This document shows positions 19,259 to 27,307 of a stretch of 64,000 bases of DNA, in pieces. Source of the stretch: Zygotorulaspora mrakii (lineage: Eukaryota > Ascomycota > Saccharomycetes > Saccharomycetales > Saccharomycetaceae). Each line of letters begins with the position of its first letter. Position 1 is the stretch's first letter. The notes under the pieces are model-generated. The model worked only from the letters and a program-made list of their open reading frames with translations. It was not told where the DNA came from and did no database searches. The DNA is taken from contig NC_050722.1 in NCBI RefSeq assembly GCF_013402915.1, positions 682,001 to 746,000 of the forward strand. Direction: 5' to 3'. Position numbers and translations under genes: made by a program.

Positions 19259-20003
19259 AGCTGTGCTTGGTCACCTCTGGTCTCAGCTTACCACCAGGTC
19301 CGTCCGATCGCATCTCATCTCATCTGAGTCTTCTTTGTATTGCCTCTGCTCCAGACAGCAAACAGCGAAAAACGAAAAAGAACACGTGAAAAAAAATATC
19401 AGACCAAACGAAAAAGAGATGCAGCTGCACAGTCACTTGACGGATTTAAAGGGCTTGCCAAAATGCCTTCAGGTATGCGTGCAAATCAATGTTTATTAGT
19501 CAAACAAGTAGGCGCCGCGCATGCGAACACGCCGTGGTGATTGAAGAGCGCCAAGATGTATGAGCATTCTCAGCTCTCGGCTCTGCTTTGACAGCGCAGT
19601 CGCTGAATGTGTGCATTCCTGGTAGATCTCAGCCACTTTCGCGAGTGGCAATTGTTCAGCGTCAGCTTTGTGCTCACGTTGCGGCCCCTTCTTCCACTTG
19701 TTCTTGCGCTTTCAGCAGTATGCACTCTAGGGTGGTTTTCGTCTTGAGTGATGGGATGCGATATGTATTGTGAATCATCATCACCACCCAGGTTTTTAAG
19801 GTATGTTGATATGCATATGTGTTAACCTACAGCTACAAGCATTTAAAAGTTATATATAACAAGGTATCCAGCGAATAGAAATCGGAGCAAGACAGTGTTA
19901 GAGTTGCTGCTACTGCATTTTCCTGTATCGGTCTTCTTCGTCATTTGATGAGTAGGTAACTCGCCTCTTTCAGTCAACAGGTGTACGTGGAAACGTTCGA
20001 ATT
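19259..20003. other. Divergent promoter region, YJU2 / zinc-cluster factor
   Basis: 745 bp between two divergent starts. It contains overlapping CTCATC hexamers at 19314-19324 (PAC-like on the other strand), an A-tract near 19390 and a CT-rich stretch before 20004. It covers a change in gene order relative to S. cerevisiae (YJU2 is not beside CUE2 there). No gene seen. Confidence 0.45.
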
Positions 20004-22922
20004 ATGGCTACAAATTTACATTCAGGCCATGGGAGCAATAGCACTGAAAGCTCGTACGGCGGCAATAAGGATTCTCCCGGTATAGAAAACTACAACTCCA
20101 ACCTAAATGACACGCATATTGGGGCTGCTAGTAACGAAGTCTTTCGTAAAAGAACGTCCAAGGGAGTGGCGGAAACCGGTGGCGAGGGCAGTGCGGATGG
20201 TAACGGCACGGTCAAGAAAAGAAGGCGTAAGGCAATCAAATCGTGCGCATTTTGTCGCAAGAGAAAACTACGATGTGACCAACAGAAGCCTATGTGCTCC
20301 ACATGTAAAGCTAGAAATCATAAAGAATGTGTCTACAACACGGGCTTTGAAAATGAATTGGATAACAGCGGCTCCAGCTGTTCCGGTAGTGGCGGTGTCA
20401 GCAAGCTGGGTGGCGCAGGAATTCCTTGCGGAGCCGTCGCTGGTACAGCCAGGACCACGTCAGATGGTGGGTTCAATGACGAAGGCGGAAATGGCAGTGT
20501 GTACAGAAAGGAAAAGTCGGAGTCCATAATGGAATCCACCATCCCATTAATGGAAAGACTGAATCAGTTACAAAAACAGCTCGAAGACAATGGAGCGATT
20601 GTGAAGGAAAGCGTCTTGTCGGCGAATAGCGGCACAAACATTCCTACAAATTCTACTGAAGAAAGCGCTCCTATTGATCACTATCGTTCCAAAGATTCTT
20701 TTGAGGTTTCTATCTATAATCAAAGTTCTTATGGTAATAGGAAAACAGACTATGTCACTTTGACGCGATCACAATTGCATGAAAATACAAACGGAAACAT
20801 TTTAAAAGATTATTTTACATTGCAATGTAAAGAGAGTGGTAGAAGAATTTTATATGGTCCAACTTCAACAAGAATTTTTATCGCAAAGGGAAAATGGGCA
20901 ATGCTGGATAAATTTCGTCAAGTTTGGTTAAAAGTAAAAGCTGCAAGAGCTAAATGGAAGAAGGAAACTAACTACACAATGCTAAAAGAAATGAAATGTG
21001 TTGAGCAACCACTAGAGAAACCCCGTAACTTTGGAAATAGCGACTGTGGTAGCGATTGTGGAATTAATTCAGAAATCAATTTAAAAAGTCTAGTTTGCTC
21101 CTGCTTGCCTACTTTTGAAAAAATTGATTCACTCATTGATTTTTTTTTTTCCAACGATACACTTTTTGAAGCTTCGGATGTTCTTGATAAATTTAAAGTT
21201 AAAAACGATTTTAAATCGGCTTTTATTCCTGGTAAACCATCACCAAATCTCAATCATGAAAGACCAATTATTGCTTTAGTTGCCAATGAAAAGAAAAATT
21301 ACTATAAAATAGGCGTTATTTTAATGATTTTGGCAACAACTCATTATCAATCAGAGTTACCAACAGAAATTGAAAATTTTTCTGTTCATTTATCAGGTCT
21401 CAGTACAGCAAAAGCTCTATACATTGAAAGAGTGCAATTTTTAGTCGTTAAATTCCATTACCGATTAAAATATGGGTTTACTGGTGGTGATGGCTCTCAT
21501 AATATGTTGGTAATCGATGACGCAATAGCATCTTCTACCGCTATAGGCTTAAACCGTAATATCAAAATACTTTACAAAGGCCAGGAGTCTGTTGTTGGCA
21601 GTCTAGAAACTTTACAAAAATTGTGGTTGTGGATTTTATTTGCTGATTGCGATATTTCTATTCAAATTGGCAGACCGTTAAGAATAAGTGATGATGAAAT
21701 AGATGATTCTGTTTTTCTCAATAATGATTCTTCCAGGACTTTTTATGACACATTCAAAAGATTCATACTTATGACTCGTCGTATGTTATCCGATATTCAC
21801 AATAAAGATAAAAAGCCACCACTGGGTGATCATTGCGAAACACTGATAAATTTTATTGAAAATGAATTTCCACCGTTGAGTGAATTCACAGGTAAAAGTT
21901 TAACTACTATTATTCATCTACGCAAGGCAAGATTACTCGCTCAGACTGTTTCCCTCTTAATAACATTCTATTGCCTAAGATATTTGGCTTTTAACGAAAT
22001 AGGTATTGGTTTAAAAAATGGAGTGATGAAAGCAAGTTTAATCTCGTTCTCATTATATGTCAATATCCTGTTATACTCATTCGAATTGGATAAGAAAATT
22101 TTCCCCGAACGATTAGACCTAAATTATAAATTTGTTCCGCCATATCTTTGTCATTCATTTTCTATTGTGCATGGATTGCCCTTTAGAGCAATCATTGTAT
22201 TTTATTCATTAGCCTATAATTCATTAACACTGTTTGAAAGTGGGCTAATGTGTTCAAAGAAAAATCTGCAGACAACAGAGTGTGATTTGAGTACCTTACG
22301 TGTGCAAAATGAATCATATATTTCATTTTTAACTTTTTTCAAACTTTTTCTAGAGACTTTTGATAGGTTAATGGGTCCTCACAATCAACAATTTGCAATA
22401 ATAGCTAGAAGAAGTCATGTGTTTGTTATTGGTGCTGCTTTTGAAAGAGTTTGTAGAAAAGTTATAGAAAAAGTCATGGAGTGTAGAACAAATGCAGAAA
22501 ATAATTGGATTAACGAGTCAAAAAATCAGCAACCAAATTCAGATTATGCATCGTTTGAATCATTCAAAAAGACAAATGAACTACAGCAAAACATCAAAAA
22601 ATTTCAAAGCGATATTGACAACAGTTTAAACATGAATATACTGGATACTGCAGATTATATTACTGCACTCCCTTCGATGAACATCAATAGTGATAACAAC
22701 TGTAATACAGACAAAAGCCCAACGGCGCAAATTGCTCAGGCCACTGAAACTGCACAAGCCCCTCAGCCTGGTCCAGCACTCTCACTCTCACTATCACTCT
22801 CAGAGCAAGAAGATATCGCGCAAACGATTTCAGATGATTTTTGGCAAAGCTATAACGTAGGTTGGCAAGAAATTTTGGATAACGCGGAATATGATAACTT
22901 TTTTCAAGAATTAATTTTGTAG
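20004..22922 (+). CDS. Zn2Cys6 fungal transcription factor
   Basis: Protein of 972 residues. Residues 75-112 form a binuclear zinc cluster with spacing CX2CX6CX6CX2CX7C (CAFCRKRKLRC...CSTC), preceded by a basic KKRRRKAIK stretch. A GPTSTR motif near residue 295 and the hydrophobic middle-homology region (about 420-780) are typical of the S. cerevisiae group that includes OAF3, YLL054C, YKL222C and TBS1/HAL9; I cannot choose an orthologue. The tail is Gln/Ser-rich and acidic, a plausible activation region. GC falls from 62% at 20161-20220 to 30% at 21121-21180 within this gene, so its 5' end is the flank of the GC island. Confidence 0.9.
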   Translation: MATNLHSGHGSNSTESSYGGNKDSPGIENYNSNLNDTHIGAASNEVFRKRTSKGVAETGGEGSADGNGTVKKRRRKAIKSCAFCRKRKLRCDQQKPMCSTCKARNHKECVYNTGFENELDNSGSSCSGSGGVSKLGGAGIPCGAVAGTARTTSDGGFNDEGGNGSVYRKEKSESIMESTIPLMERLNQLQKQLEDNGAIVKESVLSANSGTNIPTNSTEESAPIDHYRSKDSFEVSIYNQSSYGNRKTDYVTLTRSQLHENTNGNILKDYFTLQCKESGRRILYGPTSTRIFIAKGKWAMLDKFRQVWLKVKAARAKWKKETNYTMLKEMKCVEQPLEKPRNFGNSDCGSDCGINSEINLKSLVCSCLPTFEKIDSLIDFFFSNDTLFEASDVLDKFKVKNDFKSAFIPGKPSPNLNHERPIIALVANEKKNYYKIGVILMILATTHYQSELPTEIENFSVHLSGLSTAKALYIERVQFLVVKFHYRLKYGFTGGDGSHNMLVIDDAIASSTAIGLNRNIKILYKGQESVVGSLETLQKLWLWILFADCDISIQIGRPLRISDDEIDDSVFLNNDSSRTFYDTFKRFILMTRRMLSDIHNKDKKPPLGDHCETLINFIENEFPPLSEFTGKSLTTIIHLRKARLLAQTVSLLITFYCLRYLAFNEIGIGLKNGVMKASLISFSLYVNILLYSFELDKKIFPERLDLNYKFVPPYLCHSFSIVHGLPFRAIIVFYSLAYNSLTLFESGLMCSKKNLQTTECDLSTLRVQNESYISFLTFFKLFLETFDRLMGPHNQQFAIIARRSHVFVIGAAFERVCRKVIEKVMECRTNAENNWINESKNQQPNSDYASFESFKKTNELQQNIKKFQSDIDNSLNMNILDTADYITALPSMNINSDNNCNTDKSPTAQIAQATETAQAPQPGPALSLSLSLSEQEDIAQTISDDFWQSYNVGWQEILDNAEYDNFFQELIL

Positions 22923-23256
22923 TTAAGCATGAAATGCAACTTGTATATAGTCAACTGGTTGAAGATTACTCAACGTAATAAACTAATGTATCAAAACTCT
23001 ATCTTGGTGCTAACTCTTAATATACAGTACCGATTTTTTTTAGTGTAATCTAAATTCTTGTTTAGTTCGGCTCTTTTTAAATTAGTTTTTGCTAGTCCGT
23101 TGCAATAAAAAAAAAAGTCTTTCAAGGCAAAAATTTATTGAAACTTAAGCGCTTTGACAAATAAATATCTACCTTCATGAAAAGTTTGGTAAATCAAACT
23201 ATATTGATTAACACACAGAAGCCTCCAATTAGAATTGCTACTAGCATGGCAGTAAT
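22923..23256. other. Intergenic, CUE2 promoter
   Basis: AT-rich, with a T-tract near 23034 and an A-tract at about 23107-23116. A short upstream frame at 23246-23269 overlaps the CUE2 start codon. No other gene. Confidence 0.5.
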
Positions 23257-24681
23257 ATGGATGGTATAATAAATAATAATTTCAATACTGAAGGTCAAAT
23301 AAACGAGTACGAAGAAAAAATAGCTGAATTATGCGATATTTTTCCTGATAAGAGTCAAACAGAAATACAAAAGGCATTCCTGTCAAGCAACAAAAATCTA
23401 CCAGCAACATGTGAGCTATTGCTGACGGGACATGAAACACTTCTCAAAGAATCCGATGTGGCGGGAGTCGATCCTCAAGTAAATAGGAAACAGGAATTTA
23501 CACCGGTTGATGAACTAGGTGCCATGTTTCCTAACATTGACCGCAAAGCAATTACGACTGCTTTGCAGTCTAATAAAAACTCCTTAGATGATACTATTGG
23601 GGATTTACTCAATTTTGATATCCTGTCTGTCGAGCAAGGTAACGAACAGAAAAGGCTGGAAAGCCAAATCAAGAAAGGGAATAGATATCGTGACGTAGAC
23701 AAAAACGATTGGAAACTAACATCAAATTATCTGGAAATAGTACAGCAGTATACCAATGTCGATAATGATACCGCAATGAAGTCCTACTATAACAATTTCA
23801 TGAACATGGGCAAAACAATAATAAATATAATTTGGACTGCCGAAAATGATCACAATGCCAGACAGAAAAATGATAGCAAAATTTTGACCAGGAAACCAAC
23901 TACTGGTGGCAGAGTGCAATCAGCGTATGGATATGCTCACGAAGCGACTAATTCATTTACTGCTCTTGAGAAAAAGAGGTACCTCAATGGAAACGATAAA
24001 TCAATGCAAAGTTCACCTTATGTATACAATCCAAACACTGAAGAGACAAAAAAGGTCAGTGAAATACTCACGGAAAATCCGATTGTGAAATGCATAAGTA
24101 GGGATTTCTTGAAGAAAGCTCTCAAGTTTTATAATGGAGACATGAAAAGAACCCTTTCCGTTATATTATTCATTATTGACCTGAATGCTTCAAAAGACAC
24201 CTATTGCAGAGTGAACGCTTCAAAGGATTGCGCTGGGTATAAGCATCATACGGCAAGCAGCTACCCTAAGGCCTTTAAACAAAAGACCCCTTCTGCTGGC
24301 ACTATTGCCTTGCGATGCAGCGATTTCCAGAGTGAAGAGCATTATAAAATAGGATGCGAAATGATTGAAACAATCCTTATTGCACCTAGGTTAGATTTTC
24401 ATGGGTTTATACCGGAAGATGCTATTCAGATCCTCAAAATCTGTCTGAAGAAATGGTGGAATCATGAATTATTGGAGAGAGAGCTCAAGGCACAGAAATT
24501 ATCTATATCCAAGGCATTTAATGTATCTGCAGTAGAAGTAGTCACAGGGCGAGGAATCCACAGCGTGGGAGGCGTTTCTGTCTTGAGGAAAAGAGTCAAA
24601 ATGTTTTTAGATCGGGAGAATTACCTCTATTGGGAAGAGCCTTCGTATTTCATTGTCACCGGTAAAAAACCAGTGAAGTAG
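23257..24681 (+). CDS. CUE2: Cue2, SMR-domain endonuclease of no-go mRNA decay
   Basis: Protein of 474 residues (about 443 in S. cerevisiae). Two ubiquitin-binding CUE-like domains lie at about 14-62 (IAELCDIFPDKSQTEIQKAF) and 78-125 (LGAMFPNIDRKAITTALQ). The C-terminal SMR domain (about 375-470) has LDFHGF and VVTGRGIHSVGG, matching the DxH and TGxG motifs of the nuclease fold. Cue2 cleaves mRNA in the A site of collided ribosomes marked by ubiquitin. It is next to MIF2 as in S. cerevisiae (YKL090W-YKL089W). An overlapping uORF precedes it. Confidence 0.92.
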   Translation: MDGIINNNFNTEGQINEYEEKIAELCDIFPDKSQTEIQKAFLSSNKNLPATCELLLTGHETLLKESDVAGVDPQVNRKQEFTPVDELGAMFPNIDRKAITTALQSNKNSLDDTIGDLLNFDILSVEQGNEQKRLESQIKKGNRYRDVDKNDWKLTSNYLEIVQQYTNVDNDTAMKSYYNNFMNMGKTIINIIWTAENDHNARQKNDSKILTRKPTTGGRVQSAYGYAHEATNSFTALEKKRYLNGNDKSMQSSPYVYNPNTEETKKVSEILTENPIVKCISRDFLKKALKFYNGDMKRTLSVILFIIDLNASKDTYCRVNASKDCAGYKHHTASSYPKAFKQKTPSAGTIALRCSDFQSEEHYKIGCEMIETILIAPRLDFHGFIPEDAIQILKICLKKWWNHELLERELKAQKLSISKAFNVSAVEVVTGRGIHSVGGVSVLRKRVKMFLDRENYLYWEEPSYFIVTGKKPVK

Positions 24682-25390
24682 CAGTGATATCCCAAATTTA
24701 GCTCTGTCAATTCACTTAGATCTGAACTATTGTACTGCACACGCATAACAAAAAAAACAGGACCTTTGATGAAAGGATACCGGTCACAGTATATCAACTT
24801 AGGATTAAATGGAATAAGTGCTTGATCAGTATGCTTAAGGCTTGTTCTGATCATTCTGATCGTACTTCTCCATCGAAGGAAACGAAAAGCTAAGCGTTGA
24901 AGAACATCGCTAGATCGGAGCTACGTACCAAGATTTTTCCAAGATGATATTCGTGTTCCCATGCTTTTGGCGCAAACAATATGATCCGACTTTACATCCT
25001 CAGACCTTTGAGCTTGATCGCTATACGGATTGTCAACGGAAGCAGGTAGAACTTGCTACGGCAGCCTCGACCCTTCTTATTGTGAAAGCTGAGAATACGC
25101 AGCACCGTTAAAGCTCTCGAAATATGCTCAAAAATTATTCACTGGGTAGCAATTATGTACGTTCGACATATATATAGTGTTCAATCTTTTAATTTTTTTT
25201 CCTATTTATATGAGGTTTTTGTTTATTTCTGTCAAGTTACCACTTTGAGTCTATGGGCATAAGGCGCACGCGTATATAGAGAACTGCAATAAGCAAGTGA
25301 GAACACTACTTGAGAGTATACACTTGTAACGGCAGAGCTAAAACTTCTGCATCGTCCAGTTAGGTGAAAATTTTATGAGCTCTTATAAGG
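24682..25390. other. CUE2-MIF2 intergenic region
   Basis: 709 bp containing the CUE2 3' end and the MIF2 promoter, with a TATATATAG near 25168, a T-tract near 25195 and an MCB box at 25268. No tRNA or small gene recognised. Confidence 0.45.
25268..25273. promoter_or_regulatory. MluI cell-cycle box (MCB) candidate upstream of MIF2
   Basis: ACGCGT about 120 bp upstream of the MIF2 ATG. MBF binds ACGCGT in G1/S promoters; here the assignment rests on a single hexamer. Confidence 0.35.
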
Positions 25391-27124
25391 ATGGATTACA
25401 TGCTGTTAGGAGTGCAGTCAAGAAAGACTGGTTTAAATGTGAAAGAAAATATCAAGAAAGATGAGTATAGTATGGAGAATATTGATGATTTCTTCAAGGA
25501 TGATGATACCAGCCTAATAAATTCAAAAGGAAACAACAGAAGGTCATCTTTACTCTCATCTCTCACTAAAAATAACGTTTTATCTCATACGGAACATCAA
25601 TCTCCCATACTGAAAGGACTTCAAAGTAGCAATTTTGACTCGTCACGCCGTTCTACCGAGCAGTTTCATGGGCAGAATTCTTCCATAATACAGAATCATC
25701 TTAGTATAGTCGAAGAAGATCTGTTACCAGTCGATAACTCCCAGTATGAGGAGATTGTCAAAGATGCTCATCTCACACCGAAAGATTCAAAGATTAGACG
25801 CGACACAACTATCGATAGAGGTTCCATAAGGCTCACTCCAGAAAAGCCGCTCAATGACTATCTCTATAATGATGTGCCAGACCTAGTTGATGATGATGAC
25901 GAAGATACGAGAGATTTCACTTCGTTGAATACATCTGAAAATGCCCTATTGGAGGATGAATTGGACGATGACTTCGTCCTAGAAAGTGAGGAAGATAGGG
26001 ATTATGTAGAAGGGGAGTCTATACTGAATGAGGAAGAAAATAGTAATGATGATGATGACGACGAGAGAGATGATGAGAGTAGTAACGACTCAAATGACAC
26101 TGATAATGGGGATGAAATATCAAGCCAATCCTTAAGTCATCCGAAATACACATATGGTGATGCTAAATTGTCTACAGAAATTTACGATTCTGATGAAGAG
26201 TCCATACGAGAGCAGGCGCGTGAAGTCATCGATACCGAAACGGAGGGTAGAGCGAATGGATTGAGGCGATCACGAAGAGTAAAAGTAGCTCCTTTAGAGT
26301 ATTGGAGAAATGAGAAAGTCGTATATAAAAGAAAATCAGGAAAACCGGTACTGGATATTGATAAAATTATTACTTATGATCAGAATGATGACGACGAAGA
26401 AGAAGAATTAGGAAGAGGGAAGAAGAAAAGGAAAAAATCCGTCAGAACGAGACCTTACAATTACATTCCCACAGGCAAGCCGCGAGGTCGACCCAGAAAA
26501 AATAAGCTCCCTGATGGCGATGCTTTTGACCCGAATACTGAATTGTTGGATGATATCAATTCAGGCAAGGTAGAGACTGCAGAGTGGCTCAAGCACGGTA
26601 TATTGGAGGCTAGCGTTAATAATGCCAATGATAAGGTCTCAAAAGAAATCGTGGCATTTGCTCCAAACCTAGCTCAGTCAGAGCAGATAAAGGAAACGGA
26701 TGAAGAACGTTTTTCATTAGAAGTAATGTTTGACAAATACAAAGAAAACTTTGCTAGCGGAATGCTCAAACTGCCTGTACGAGGTAATAAAAAAGTAAGT
26801 GACTCTCACCGCACCTTTATTACCTTTTATATCATTGAGGGCGTCCTCGAAGTAACACTAGCGGGAAATGTCTTCTTAATCACGAAAGGGTCCTCAATTC
26901 AAATACCAGCATTCAATCAGTATAGTTTCCGTAATAAGGGCAATAATGAGGCTAAGATGTTCTTCGTCCAAGTCACACTTTCAGAAGCTGAAAGTAAGGT
27001 TTTTATGAATGAAAAGGAAATGGAAAAACAAGACCATTCGCTCTCGCCAAGAGGAATCGACAAGGCTTCAGAAGAGTCAGAAAGTGAGGGCTCCCTGAGT
27101 AGTATGAGCATTTCAGAGATTTAG
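25391..27124 (+). CDS. MIF2: Mif2, CENP-C inner kinetochore protein
   Basis: Protein of 577 residues (549 in S. cerevisiae). The N-terminal MDYMLLGVQSRKTGL block, which contacts the Mtw1/MIND complex, is followed by DEYSMENIDDFFKDD. A long acidic region lies at about 155-265. The CENP-C motif is RRSRRVKVAPLEYWRNEKVV (about 289-308), an AT-hook follows (KPRGRPRKN, near 362), and a cupin dimerisation domain ends the protein (about 440-545). Mif2 binds Cse4 nucleosomes at the centromere and recruits the outer kinetochore. It is encoded about 27 kb from the candidate centromere. Confidence 0.96.
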   Translation: MDYMLLGVQSRKTGLNVKENIKKDEYSMENIDDFFKDDDTSLINSKGNNRRSSLLSSLTKNNVLSHTEHQSPILKGLQSSNFDSSRRSTEQFHGQNSSIIQNHLSIVEEDLLPVDNSQYEEIVKDAHLTPKDSKIRRDTTIDRGSIRLTPEKPLNDYLYNDVPDLVDDDDEDTRDFTSLNTSENALLEDELDDDFVLESEEDRDYVEGESILNEEENSNDDDDDERDDESSNDSNDTDNGDEISSQSLSHPKYTYGDAKLSTEIYDSDEESIREQAREVIDTETEGRANGLRRSRRVKVAPLEYWRNEKVVYKRKSGKPVLDIDKIITYDQNDDDEEEELGRGKKKRKKSVRTRPYNYIPTGKPRGRPRKNKLPDGDAFDPNTELLDDINSGKVETAEWLKHGILEASVNNANDKVSKEIVAFAPNLAQSEQIKETDEERFSLEVMFDKYKENFASGMLKLPVRGNKKVSDSHRTFITFYIIEGVLEVTLAGNVFLITKGSSIQIPAFNQYSFRNKGNNEAKMFFVQVTLSEAESKVFMNEKEMEKQDHSLSPRGIDKASEESESEGSLSSMSISEI

Positions 27125-27307
27125 TACATAACCGATAATGTATAGAAAGTGAACATTGTGCAATATGCACATTTCATTGGCCGGTGCTCGCGTCAGAGTG
27201 GCTAAATAATACAACTACACTATCTTCCCATTAATATAAGTTTTACATAAGTGCAACCAAACATAACTGCTGTTTGGCTATAATTCGAGTTACCGTGATG
27301 ATGACCT

